A stretch of DNA of 64,000 bases, from assembly GCF_008042035.1 (NCBI RefSeq), contig NZ_RDBL01000012.1:1-64000 (forward strand), in the 5' to 3' direction. Source of the DNA: Streptomyces sp. col6 (lineage in GTDB: Bacteria; Actinomycetota; Actinomycetes; Streptomycetales; Streptomycetaceae). A program made the position numbers and the translations under genes. This document shows, piece by piece, positions 1-8,019 of the stretch (positions are counted from its first letter, which is position 1; each line of letters starts with the position of its first letter). The notes below the pieces were generated by a model that worked only from the letters and a program-made list of their open reading frames with translations, made no database searches and was not told the DNA's origin.

Positions 1-203
1 ATCATGCGCCTGCCTAAGACCTATAGGCAAATCCTGAATATCTCAAGGAAACCCGGGCGGTTATCGGCCGACGACACGTTGCCGGATCGATATGCCTGAT
101 TTATCGCCGCTCGTCCGGCAAACGGTTCAGACTGTCGGAGACTGGTACTCACCGGCTTCAAGGGGAGAAACACCATGCGTCTGCGCACCGCTCTCACCGC
201 CGC
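1..203. repeat. Left arm of 203-bp perfect inverted repeat
   Basis: Bases 1-203 are the exact reverse complement of 688-890 (paired positions sum to 891), with 484 bases between the arms. The arm holds a second, inverted copy of the DUF4232 promoter region, its ribosome site and its first ten codons, ending abruptly inside codon 10. It starts at the first base of the window, so it may extend further left. The copied start at 175 leads into an unrelated frame and does not make a sensible protein. I regard it as a duplicated fragment or an assembly fold-back, not a gene. Confidence 0.95.
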
Positions 204-716
204 AAGCGCCCGGTCCGCCGCGCCCCGCGAGGCGTGCCAGAGCGTCGTCACCGGCTCCCACACCCTGATCCCGTCCGCCATGCCGACGGCCGCCGCCCCG
301 AACGTCACCCCGTAGTGCGCCGGGTCCGCCGCGACGGACAGGCTGCGCACGACATGGCCCTCGGCCGTCCCCGGAGCGGCCGTGCGCACCGCCGCGTACC
401 CGTGCTCGCCCGGCGACAGCACATACGGCCCGCTCGTCGCCGGCGGTACGGGCTGCGCCGAGCCGTCCAGGCCCCGGAACGTGATGGTCGGGATACGGTC
501 CACGGCGCAGGCTCGGCCGCCCTTGTTGACCACGGAGATCCGGGCGGTGTTCTGCCCCGCCCCGGGCCCGGCGGAGATACGGAGGTCCTTCTCCTGGCAG
601 GGCGCGGTCGCGCGGGCCGCCGCCGGGGCGGCGGTCGTGGCCGAGGCGGCGGGGGCGGTCAGGGCCGCCGCGGCGGCAGCGGTGACGGCGGCGGTGAGAG
701 CGGTGCGCAGACGCAT
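21..716 (-). CDS. Secreted DUF4232-type protein, 3' end replaced by inverted repeat
   Basis: The start ATG at 716 follows a good AGGGGAG site. Residues 1-26 form an Ala-rich signal peptide. The region from Cys40 has the DUF4232 pattern of small actinobacterial exported proteins: CQEKDL, an N-x-G turn before a second Cys, then a P-T-I-T-F strand. Function of the family is unknown; it acts outside the cell. Only about the first 172 residues look native, because from base 203 onward the frame runs into the inverted copy of the gene's own 5' region. The last 59 residues are therefore not a plausible protein end, and the true stop is lost or out of place. The gene is divergent from the TetR gene. 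Confidence 0.7.
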   Translation of the reverse strand: MRLRTALTAAVTAAAAAALTAPAASATTAAPAAARATAPCQEKDLRISAGPGAGQNTARISVVNKGGRACAVDRIPTITFRGLDGSAQPVPPATSGPYVLSPGEHGYAAVRTAAPGTAEGHVVRSLSVAADPAHYGVTFGAAAVGMADGIRVWEPVTTLWHASRGAADRALAAVRAVRRRMVFLPLKPVSTSLRQSEPFAGRAAINQAYRSGNVSSADNRPGFLEIFRICL

Positions 717-890
717 GGTGTTTCTCCCCTTGAAGCCGGTGAGTACCAGTCTCCGACAGTCTGAACCGTTTGCCGGACGAGCGGCGATAAATCAGGCATA
801 TCGATCCGGCAACGTGTCGTCGGCCGATAACCGCCCGGGTTTCCTTGAGATATTCAGGATTTGCCTATAGGTCTTAGGCAGGCGCATGAT
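688..890. repeat. Right arm of 203-bp inverted repeat
   Basis: This is the native-looking arm. It covers the first codons of the DUF4232 gene and nearly all of the divergent intergenic region up to 26 bases before the TetR start. It matches 1-203 in inverted orientation without a mismatch. Confidence 0.95.
862..880. promoter_or_regulatory. TetR-type operator candidate
   Basis: TGCCTA-N7-TAGGCA is an inverted repeat just upstream of the TetR gene, in the intergenic region shared with the divergent DUF4232 gene. Its placement suggests autoregulation and possible control of the neighbour. A copy lies at 11-29 in the left repeat arm. Assignment is by position and symmetry only. Confidence 0.5.
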
Positions 891-916
891 GGTCGTCCCA
901 GGACGAGGAGGCGACC

Positions 917-1495
917 ATGGTGCGTGCGGGCCTGACCGCGGAACGCCTGACCCGGGCCGGCGCCGAACTGGCCGACGAGGTCGGCTTCGACCAGGTGACC
1001 GTGTCCGCGCTGGCGCGGCAGTTCGACGTCAAGGTGGCGAGCCTCTACTCGCACCTGAAGAACTCCCACGACCTGAAGACCCGGATCGCCCTGCTCGCCC
1101 TGGAGGAGATGGCCGACCGGGGCGCCGCCGCCCTCGTCGGACGGGCCGGCAAGGACGCGCTGAGCGCCCTCGGCGACATGTACCGGGACTACGCCCGCGA
1201 GCACCCCGGCCGTTACGCCGCGGCCCAGATGACGCTCGACCCCGAAACGGCGGCCGCCAGTGCCGGCCTGCGGCACTCGCGGATGACCCGCGCCATCCTG
1301 CGCGGCTACGACCTGACCGAGCCGGACCAGACGCATGCCGTACGGCTCCTGGGCAGCGTGTTCCACGGATTCACCACCCTGGAGGCCCAGGGCGGGTTCA
1401 GCCACAGCGCCCCCGGCTCGCAGGAGTCCTGGGACCGGACCCTGGACGCGCTGGACGCCCTCCTCCGCAACTGGCCGGCGCCCCGGCCCTCGTAA
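917..1495 (+). CDS. TetR family regulator with WHG-type C-terminal domain
   Basis: 192 residues, starting at ATG after an AGGAGG site. The N-terminal helix-turn-helix (about residues 10-55) has the typical TetR run VTVSALARQFDVKVASLYSHL. The C-terminal half contains the F-H-G-F-T-T-L-E segment seen in the WHG class of TetR effector domains. It is expected to be a dimeric DNA-binding repressor released by a small ligand. The SGNH hydrolase begins 51 bases downstream on the same strand, so the two are probably co-transcribed and the hydrolase is a likely target. The ligand is unknown. Confidence 0.9.
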   Translation: MVRAGLTAERLTRAGAELADEVGFDQVTVSALARQFDVKVASLYSHLKNSHDLKTRIALLALEEMADRGAAALVGRAGKDALSALGDMYRDYAREHPGRYAAAQMTLDPETAAASAGLRHSRMTRAILRGYDLTEPDQTHAVRLLGSVFHGFTTLEAQGGFSHSAPGSQESWDRTLDALDALLRNWPAPRPS

Positions 1496-1546
1496 CCCCG
1501 GACCCGGAGCCCCGGCCCTCGTCACCCCGCGACCCCAGGTGGAGCC

Positions 1547-2734
1547 ATGAGCACCGACACCCCTGTACCCCTCTCCTTCACCACCCCCGTCACCACGGAC
1601 CTCCTGCGCGGCGCGCTCGAAGCGGAGGGCACCGAGGCCGGCCTGCTGCCGCACCGCCTGCCCGCCGACGCCCGTGCCCAGGCCCCGGACGGCCAGATCG
1701 CCCTGGCCGAGGCCCAGCCGTCCGGCGTGCGCCTGGTCTTCCGGACCCGGGCCACCGTCGTCGAGCTGACGGCCCGGCGCACCCGCACCGCGTACCAGGG
1801 CGTCCCGCCGAGGCCCGACGGCCTGTACGACCTCCTCGTGGACGGCGCCCTCGCCGCCCAGGGCTCGGTGAGCGGGGGCAACGTCCTCGATGTCGACATG
1901 TCCACCGGCTCGACCGAATTCCGCACCGGGCCGGTCGGGACCGTACGGTTCGACGGCCTCGCGGACCGCGACAAGGACGTGGAGATCTGGCTGCCGTACA
2001 ACGAGCGGACCGAACTGGTCGCCCTGCGCACCGACGCGCCCGTCACGCCCGCCCCGGACCGGGGGCGCAAGGTGTGGCTGCACCACGGCAGTTCGATCAG
2101 CCACGGCTCCGACGCCGCGAGCCCGACGGCCACCTGGCCCGCGCGCGCCGCCCTGCTCGGCAGTGTCGAGCTGGTCAACCTGGGCCTGGGCGGCAGCGCC
2201 CTGCTCGACCCGTTCATGGCCCGCACGATGCGGGACACCCCCGCGGACCTCATCAGCGTCAAGATCGGCATCAACCTGGTCAACGCCGACGTGATGCGGC
2301 TGCGCGCCTTCGCCCCGGCGGTGCACGGCTTCCTCGACACCATCCGTGAGGGCCACCCGGACACACCGCTCCTGGTGATCTCGCCCGTGCTGTGCCCCAT
2401 CCACGAGGACACCCCCGGACCCAGCATCCCCGACTTCAGCCGCCTCGGTGAGGGCAAGGTCGGCTTCGCGGCGGTCGGTGACCCCGACGAGCGCGCGGCC
2501 GGAAAACTGACGCTCCGCGTCATCCGCGACGAACTGGCCCGGCTGGTGGAACAGCGCTCCGCCGACGACCCGCACCTGCGGTACCTGGACGGCCGCGAAC
2601 TGTACGGCGAGGCAGACGCGTCCGAACTCCCGCTCCCCGACGCCCTCCACCCGGACGCCGCCACGCACCTGCGCATGGGCGACCGCTTCGCGGCACTGGC
2701 CTTCGGGGAGGGCGGCGCGTTCGCGGGTTCGTGA
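1547..2734 (+). CDS. SGNH/GDSL-type esterase or acyltransferase
   Basis: 395 residues with start ATG behind a GGTGGAG site. Residues about 1-170 look like a beta-sandwich accessory domain. Residues about 175-390 are an SGNH hydrolase: block I is HGSSISHG with nucleophile near Ser183, block III is K-I-G-I-N-L-V-N, and the C-terminal D-A-L-H motif gives Asp365 and His368. No signal peptide is visible, so it should act in the cytoplasm. The two-domain layout resembles the SsfX3-like group, known for acyl transfer in polyketide tailoring, but nothing nearby shows a polyketide pathway. A general esterase role is the safe call. Confidence 0.85.
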   Translation: MSTDTPVPLSFTTPVTTDLLRGALEAEGTEAGLLPHRLPADARAQAPDGQIALAEAQPSGVRLVFRTRATVVELTARRTRTAYQGVPPRPDGLYDLLVDGALAAQGSVSGGNVLDVDMSTGSTEFRTGPVGTVRFDGLADRDKDVEIWLPYNERTELVALRTDAPVTPAPDRGRKVWLHHGSSISHGSDAASPTATWPARAALLGSVELVNLGLGGSALLDPFMARTMRDTPADLISVKIGINLVNADVMRLRAFAPAVHGFLDTIREGHPDTPLLVISPVLCPIHEDTPGPSIPDFSRLGEGKVGFAAVGDPDERAAGKLTLRVIRDELARLVEQRSADDPHLRYLDGRELYGEADASELPLPDALHPDAATHLRMGDRFAALAFGEGGAFAGS

Positions 2735-2811
2735 CGGTGCTCGGCACCGGCCGGCCGAGTGGGCCCGTGCGCAGCCGCGTGACGCCCACCGCCCGCACTC
2801 GGCCCCCGTAA

Positions 2812-2854
2812 CGCAGTCGGACCGGCACCCTGGGCAGGGGCCGGTCCGACTGCG
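2812..2854. terminator. Bidirectional terminator hairpin
   Basis: A perfect 15-bp stem (2812-2826 with 2840-2854) and a 13-base loop lie between the convergent SGNH hydrolase and the exported-protein operon. It can serve both strands. Confidence 0.85.
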
Positions 2855-2863
2855 GGCAGGACG

Positions 2864-3697
2864 TCAGACGCCCGGCGGCACGTGGGACGGGCGGCCGCGG
2901 CCGCCCGTCACCGAGTAGCCGAAGACGGCGGCCAGCGCGGCGAGCACGCCGCCGCCGGCCGTCCACAGCCAGCGGCTCGTCCACCAGCCCGAGGACCAGC
3001 CGTCCTCCGGCTCACCGGCGAGCGCGACCGGCTCGGCCGAGGCGTCCGTGCCGTCGTCCGACGCCTGCTCGGCCGAGGACACCCCGGGGACCAGCGGCTT
3101 GGACAGGCTGCCGTCCACGTCGGCGGCCCCGCCCTGGTCCTTGGAGTTGACCTCGACCTCGGTGTGCACCGGCAGGCCGAGATCGGCCTGGGCCAGGCCG
3201 ACGACCGTGAGGCGCACGTAGTAGCTGCCCGGAAGCGGGTCGTTGGCCCACGGCTCGGCGTCGGCCCGGACGGTGCGCAGCACACACGTCAGCTCGACCG
3301 CGGCGGCGTCGGTCGCGGCGGTGCCGGTCTGCTTGCCGTACATGCAGGCCTGGCGGCGGCGCAGTCCGTCGTACACGTCGACCTGCCAGGTCTGCGCCCC
3401 GTGCCGGGCGGCGCTCTCGGGCAGGGTGACCTTCGCCGTCACCGTGGCGCGCTGCCCGGCGTCGGCCGGGAAGACCCAGTACAGGTAGTCGCCGGTGGAG
3501 GCCCCGGCGGTGGCGGTCTCGCCCTGCTGGATCGCGGTGGCGGTACGGAAGGTGGTGCCCGCCTCCGTGGGGCCCGAGCCGTCGCCGGAGGCGCTGGGGC
3601 TCGGGGAGGCGTCGTCGGCCGCGGCGGCCGACGCCCCCGTCAGCAGGGCGAGGCCGGTCAGCAGCGCGCCCGCGAGCACGCGTCTCGTACGGGACAT
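2864..3697 (-). CDS. Exported membrane-anchored protein, partner of vWA protein
   Basis: 277 residues counted from ATG 3697, which overlaps the upstream gene's stop as TGATG; a longer upstream reading is possible but not supported. A signal peptide (R-T-R-R then a hydrophobic run ending in A-A-A) is followed by a Ser/Pro linker, a beta-rich extracellular region with two Cys (A-C-M, L-T-C-V-L), a Gly/Asp/Ala-rich spacer and one C-terminal membrane helix with a basic tail. This is a type I membrane topology. No known catalytic motif was seen. Translational coupling suggests it works with the vWA protein as a surface complex. Confidence 0.75.
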   Translation of the reverse strand: MSRTRRVLAGALLTGLALLTGASAAAADDASPSPSASGDGSGPTEAGTTFRTATAIQQGETATAGASTGDYLYWVFPADAGQRATVTAKVTLPESAARHGAQTWQVDVYDGLRRRQACMYGKQTGTAATDAAAVELTCVLRTVRADAEPWANDPLPGSYYVRLTVVGLAQADLGLPVHTEVEVNSKDQGGAADVDGSLSKPLVPGVSSAEQASDDGTDASAEPVALAGEPEDGWSSGWWTSRWLWTAGGGVLAALAAVFGYSVTGGRGRPSHVPPGV

Positions 3698-4965
3698 CAG
3701 TTGGTCCTCCAGACAGCGACGCGCCAGCGCGAGATCCAGCCGAAGAGCAGACCCGCGATCAGACCGGTCAGGGCGAGCAGCCCCAGCAGCCACCAGCCGT
3801 GGCCGAGGCCGAACGCGGCGACGTCCGCCGCCTCGTCGGGGCCGTCCACCAGGTCGACGGTCAGCTCGATCGGCATGCCGGGGGAGGTCTTCACCGAGGC
3901 CGGGGCCGAGAACGAGTTGCTGACCTGGAGGCAGACGGTCTCCGCGGCCGGCTTGTTGTCGTCCTCCTGTTCGGCCTTCGGGTAGCGCAGCCCGGACGAG
4001 ATGGCGTCGGTGCGCCCCGTCCCGGACTCGGAGCCCCGGACGATCTCGCGGCCGTGCGTGGTCACCGCGCGCAGCAGCATCCCGTAGTCGTTGTTGACGG
4101 CGCGGTCGGCGAACACGCTGACCGAGGCGCGGAGTTCCTGGCCGGGCAGCACCTCGACCTTGTACCAGCGGTGCTCGGCGAACTTCTCGCGGTCCGTGTA
4201 GAGGCCGGGCTTCAGCTCGGGCGCGTCCGTGCAGCTGTCGGCGCCCTTCGTGGCGACCGGGGTGACGACGGGCTCCGCGGCCCGGTCCACCAACTGTTTG
4301 ACGCGGCCCGAGAGTTCATCGGTGTGCTGCACGGCGGTGTAGGTGCCGCCGGTCGCCTCGGCGATGCAGGTCAGCTGCTGGCGGATCTTGGCGTTCGGCA
4401 CCAGGCCGAGCGTGTCGATGACCAGGTGGATGCCGCGCGCCGCGATGTCGCGGGCGACCTCGCACGGGTCGAGCGGGCCGCAGGTGTCCTCGCCGTCGCT
4501 GATGAGCACGATCCGGCGGGTGGAGTCGCCGCCCTCCAGGTCGTCGGCGGCGCCGAGCAGCGCGGGGCCGATCGGGGTCCAGCCGGTGGGGGCGAGCGTG
4601 GCCACGGCGGTCTTCGCCTCGGTGCGGTCCAGCGGGCCGACCGGGTACAGCTGCTTGGTGTCCTTGCAGCCCACCTTGCGGTCGTCGCCCGGGTAGTCGG
4701 CGCCGAGGGTGCGGATGCCGAGCTGCACCTGCTCCGGCACCGCGTCCAGGACCTCGTTGAACGCCTGCTTCGCCGCACTCATCCGGGACTGGCCGTCGAT
4801 GTCGCGCGTCCGCATGGAACCGCTGACGTCGAGGACCAGTTCGACCTTGGGGGAGGCTTTCGTGGGGGTTTCATCGGCCGATGCGGGGAGCGCCGAGCCG
4901 AGCCCGGCGGTCAGGGTGGCGAGCAGGATGCCCACCCCGACCGTCAGCCTTCTTCTTATGATCAT
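3697..4965 (-). CDS. Surface protein with von Willebrand factor A domain
   Basis: 422 residues: a signal peptide (residues 1-30), then a vWA domain (about 40-225) with the metal-ion-dependent adhesion motif D46-x-S48-x-S50, the later T-G-W-T-P-I-G and the L-I-S-D-G-E-D strand. A beta-rich region follows, then a single C-terminal membrane helix (near G-L-L-A-L-T-G-L-I-A-G-L-L) and a short basic tail. vWA domains with an intact MIDAS site bind protein partners through Mg2+. It is the first gene of a two-gene operon. Extracellular, membrane-anchored; the ligand is unknown. Confidence 0.85.
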   Translation of the reverse strand: MIIRRRLTVGVGILLATLTAGLGSALPASADETPTKASPKVELVLDVSGSMRTRDIDGQSRMSAAKQAFNEVLDAVPEQVQLGIRTLGADYPGDDRKVGCKDTKQLYPVGPLDRTEAKTAVATLAPTGWTPIGPALLGAADDLEGGDSTRRIVLISDGEDTCGPLDPCEVARDIAARGIHLVIDTLGLVPNAKIRQQLTCIAEATGGTYTAVQHTDELSGRVKQLVDRAAEPVVTPVATKGADSCTDAPELKPGLYTDREKFAEHRWYKVEVLPGQELRASVSVFADRAVNNDYGMLLRAVTTHGREIVRGSESGTGRTDAISSGLRYPKAEQEDDNKPAAETVCLQVSNSFSAPASVKTSPGMPIELTVDLVDGPDEAADVAAFGLGHGWWLLGLLALTGLIAGLLFGWISRWRVAVWRTN

Positions 4966-5059
4966 CGCCGGATAGTAGTGAACATCAGTTCGCTATCCAA
5001 AACGGCTGGTGGCCGCTGTACGCGCACCCGCCTCACGTACAGCGGCCCTTGATGGCGGA

Positions 5060-6550
5060 TCAGGCGTGACGGTCCCCGCCGAGCAGCGGACCCGCCGCCC
5101 GCTCCAGTACGGAGCCGATCCGGTCCCACGCCGTCAGATCCCGTTCCACGGCCTCCAGGAGCAGATCCTCGCCGGTGTCCCAGCCGGCGGCGACGGCGAC
5201 CGGGTCCGCCCCCGTGGCCGCTGCGGCGGCGAGCGCCGCCGCGCCGAGGGCGACCAGCTCCCCGGCCCCCGGCACGATCACCGGCCGCCCCGAGAGCCGC
5301 CGTACGGTCTCCACCCAGACGCGGCCCTGCGCCCCGCCGCCGATCAGCCGCAGCGGACGGCCCGCCACCTCGGGGTCGGCCGGGTCGAGGCCGCACGCCC
5401 GCAGCAGCTCGTCGAGCGCCCGCAGCACGGTGAACACCGCGCCCTCGTAGGCGGCACCGAGCAATCGCCGCGGGGTCGTGTCGTGCCGCAGTCCGGTGAG
5501 GAGACCGGCGGAGGTGGGCAGGTCCGGGGTGCGCTCGCCGTCCAGGTAGGGCAGCAGCACGGCCTCGCCGCCGGGCGCCGCGTCCGCGCGGTCCAGGCCC
5601 AGCAGGGCGGCGACCCTGTCCACGGCGAGCGTGCAGTTGAGGGTGCAGGCCAGCGGGAGGTACGTACCGTCCGCCGCCGCGAAGCCCGAGAGGGCGGCGG
5701 AGGCCGGCCGGGTCGCGGACGCGGCGAAGACCGTGCCCGAGGTGCCCAGGCTCAGCACCGGGTGGTCGAGCAGTCCGGCGCCGCCCAGGCCCAGCCCGAC
5801 GGCGGCGCTCATGTTGTCCCCGGTGCCCGCCGCGACGGCGATCCCGGCGGGCAGCCCCAGCGCCTTGGCGGCCGCCTCCGTCAGGGAGCCCACGCGGGCC
5901 GCGCCGCTCTCCGCGACCTCGGGCAGCAGCGCCGGGTCGAGGCCGATGAGGGCCAGCAGTTCGGGGTCGTAGGCGCCGGTCGCGGTGGAGTACCAGCAGG
6001 TGCCCGACGCGTCGCCCGGGTCGGTGACGGCCCGGCCGGACAGCCGCTCGGTCAGGAAGTCGTGGGGGAGGCGCACCGCGGCCGCCGCCTCGGCGGTCTC
6101 CGGCTCGTTCTCCCGCAGCCACTGCCACTTGGACGCGGTCATCGCGGCCACCGGGACCGAACCGGTGCGCGCGGTCCAGGCGTCGGGGCCGCCGAGCGCG
6201 GCGGTGAGGGCGGCGGCCTGCGGGGCGGAGCGGGTGTCGTTCCACAGCAGGGCCGGGCGCAGCGGGCGGCCCTCGGCGTCCAGGACGACCAGGCCGTGCT
6301 GCTGGCCGGCGACCGCGATCCCCACGACGTCCGCCGCCGCGATTCCGGACTCCTTCAGTCCGGCCGCGACCGCGTCGCGCAGGGCCTGCCACCAGATCTC
6401 GGGGTCGCTCTCGCGCGCACCGCCCTCTCCCGTGACGACGTGGGGGGCGCGGCCGACGGCGAGCAGCCGGCCGGTGGCGGTGTCGGTGAACGCCGCCTTG
6501 GTGGACTGGGTGGAGCTGTCCACACCGATGACGACGGTATGCGGCGGCAT
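5060..6550 (-). CDS. xylB: Xylulokinase
   Basis: 496 residues from ATG 6550, with GAGG eleven bases upstream. The FGGY-kinase N-terminal signature V-I-G-V-D-S-S-T-Q-S-T-K and the C-terminal LIGGGAQ motif are intact. It phosphorylates D-xylulose with ATP for entry into the pentose phosphate pathway, in the cytoplasm. It is divergent from xylA, with an operator-like repeat immediately upstream. A longer in-frame extension toward 6700 exists but lacks a better start. Length matches the family. Confidence 0.92.
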   Translation of the reverse strand: MPPHTVVIGVDSSTQSTKAAFTDTATGRLLAVGRAPHVVTGEGGARESDPEIWWQALRDAVAAGLKESGIAAADVVGIAVAGQQHGLVVLDAEGRPLRPALLWNDTRSAPQAAALTAALGGPDAWTARTGSVPVAAMTASKWQWLRENEPETAEAAAAVRLPHDFLTERLSGRAVTDPGDASGTCWYSTATGAYDPELLALIGLDPALLPEVAESGAARVGSLTEAAAKALGLPAGIAVAAGTGDNMSAAVGLGLGGAGLLDHPVLSLGTSGTVFAASATRPASAALSGFAAADGTYLPLACTLNCTLAVDRVAALLGLDRADAAPGGEAVLLPYLDGERTPDLPTSAGLLTGLRHDTTPRRLLGAAYEGAVFTVLRALDELLRACGLDPADPEVAGRPLRLIGGGAQGRVWVETVRRLSGRPVIVPGAGELVALGAAALAAAAATGADPVAVAAGWDTGEDLLLEAVERDLTAWDRIGSVLERAAGPLLGGDRHA

Positions 6551-6570
6551 GGCTGACCTCATTCGCTCGT

Positions 6571-6597
6571 TTATTTGATCGTGCGCAAAACAAATTA
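6571..6597. promoter_or_regulatory. Probable ROK-repressor operator for xylB
   Basis: TTATTTG-N13-CAAATTA is a near-perfect inverted repeat in an AT-rich patch that stands out from its surroundings, about 20-45 bases upstream of xylB. ROK-type xylose repressors bind such T-rich/A-rich palindromes. An AACAAAT half-site recurs near 6719 in front of xylA. Inferred, not demonstrated. Confidence 0.55.
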
Positions 6598-6697
6598 CGC
6601 GATCGGGTCCGCCCGGAACAGGGCCTGCTCCGGACGCCCGGCGGCGACGAGGGGACGTCTGCGCTCCGGGGGCTTTACGCCGCACGGGCTGTCCGTG

Positions 6698-6711
6698 CAT
6701 GATTAGTCATG
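6698..6711. promoter_or_regulatory. Short palindrome in the xylA promoter region
   Basis: CATGA-TTAG-TCATG lies about 70 bases upstream of xylA, in an AT-rich patch that should contain its promoter. It may be a second regulator site. Weak evidence. Confidence 0.35.
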
Positions 6712-6779
6712 ACAGTGAACAAATAGAGGTTCGGCCGCCCGACCGGCTGCGGAACCCCGGCCCCTAAGGCGGCACCACC

Positions 6780-7949
6780 ATGACGGAACGCTTCGCACCG
6801 ACCCCCGAAGACAAGTTCACCTTCGGTCTGTGGACCGTGGGCTGGCAGGGCCGCGACCCGTTCGGTGACGCGACGCGCACGGCGATCGACCCGGTCGACT
6901 CCGTCAAGCGGCTCGCGGAGCTCGGCGCCTACGGCGTGACCTTCCACGACGACGACCTGATCCCGTTCGGCTCCACGGACACCGAGCGCGAGAGCGTCGT
7001 CAAGCGCTTCCGCCAGGCGCTCGACGCGGCCGGTCTCGTCGTCCCCATGGCCACGACGAACCTCTTCACGCACCCCGTCTTCAAGGACGGCGCCTTCACC
7101 GCCAATGACCGGGACGTCCGCCGCTACGCCCTGCGCAAGACGATCCGGAACATCGACCTGGCCGTCGAGCTGGGCGCCACCACCTACGTCGCCTGGGGCG
7201 GCCGCGAGGGCTCCGAGTCCGGCGCCGCCAAGGACATCCGCGTCGCGCTCGACCGGATGAAGGAGGCCTTCGACCTGCTGGGCGACTACGTCACCGAGCA
7301 GGGCTACGACCTCAAGTTCGCCATCGAGCCCAAGCCGAACGAGCCGCGCGGCGACATCCTGCTCCCCACCATCGGTCACGCCCTCGCCTTCATCGAGCGC
7401 CTGGAGCGCCCCGAGATGGTGGGCGTCAACCCGGAGGTCGGGCACGAGCAGATGGCCGGGCTGAACTTCCCGCACGGCATCGCGCAGGCCCTGTGGGCGG
7501 GCAAGCTCTTCCACATCGACCTCAACGGCCAGTCCGGCATCAAGTACGACCAGGACCTCCGCTTCGGCGCCGGCGACCTGCGCCAGGCCTTCTGGCTCGT
7601 CGACCTCCTGGAGAACTCGGACTACGCCGGCCCGCGCCACTTCGACTTCAAGCCGCCGCGCACCGAGGACTACGACGGCGTCTGGGCCTCCGCCGCCGGC
7701 TGCATGCGCAACTACCTCATCCTCAAGGAGCGCGCCGCCGCCTTCCGTGCCGACCCGGCGGTCCAGGAGGCCCTGCGCGCCTCCCGCCTGGACGAGCTGG
7801 CGCAGCGCACCGCCGAGGACGGCGTGGCCGGGCTGCTCGCCGACCGCTCCGCCTTCGAGGAGTTCGACGTGGACGCGGCCGCCGCACGCGGCATGGCGTT
7901 CGAGGCCCTGGACCAGCTGGCGATGGACCACCTGCTCGGCGTCCGCTGA
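6780..7949 (+). CDS. xylA: Xylose isomerase
   Basis: 389 residues, the length of Streptomyces class I xylose isomerases. The family landmarks are present: W-T-V-G-W near residue 18, the catalytic His region TFHDDDL (His56), the metal-binding I-E-P-K-P-N-E-P and the H-I-D-L-N-G-Q segment. It interconverts D-xylose and D-xylulose (and glucose/fructose) using two divalent metals in the cytoplasm. It supplies xylulose to XylB, encoded divergently. The ribosome site is weak (GGCGGCACC). Confidence 0.97.
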   Translation: MTERFAPTPEDKFTFGLWTVGWQGRDPFGDATRTAIDPVDSVKRLAELGAYGVTFHDDDLIPFGSTDTERESVVKRFRQALDAAGLVVPMATTNLFTHPVFKDGAFTANDRDVRRYALRKTIRNIDLAVELGATTYVAWGGREGSESGAAKDIRVALDRMKEAFDLLGDYVTEQGYDLKFAIEPKPNEPRGDILLPTIGHALAFIERLERPEMVGVNPEVGHEQMAGLNFPHGIAQALWAGKLFHIDLNGQSGIKYDQDLRFGAGDLRQAFWLVDLLENSDYAGPRHFDFKPPRTEDYDGVWASAAGCMRNYLILKERAAAFRADPAVQEALRASRLDELAQRTAEDGVAGLLADRSAFEEFDVDAAAARGMAFEALDQLAMDHLLGVR

Positions 7950-7966
7950 GGACACCGCAGGGCACG

Positions 7967-8005
7967 ACGGAGGGGGCGGACGCTCGGTGCGTCCGCCCCC
8001 TCCGT
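7967..8005. terminator. Bidirectional terminator between xylA and the ROK gene
   Basis: A perfect 16-bp stem (7967-7982 with 7990-8005) and a 7-base loop, followed on the plus strand by a pyrimidine-rich TTCTTTCCC. It separates two convergent genes. Confidence 0.9.
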
Positions 8006-8019
8006 TCTTTCCCTACGTC

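Noticed and set aside
175..315. A second start of the DUF4232 gene on the plus strand in the left repeat arm
   Set aside because: Only the first ten codons match; beyond 203 the frame is antisense to the real gene and ends at 315.
382..870. Plus-strand frame of about 160 codons across the DUF4232 region
   Set aside because: It is antisense to the DUF4232 gene and its end lies in the inverted repeat; no ribosome site or domain.
1..890. Chromosome-end terminal inverted repeat
   Set aside because: Streptomyces terminal repeats lie at opposite ends of the chromosome; this is a local fold-back with a 484-base loop.
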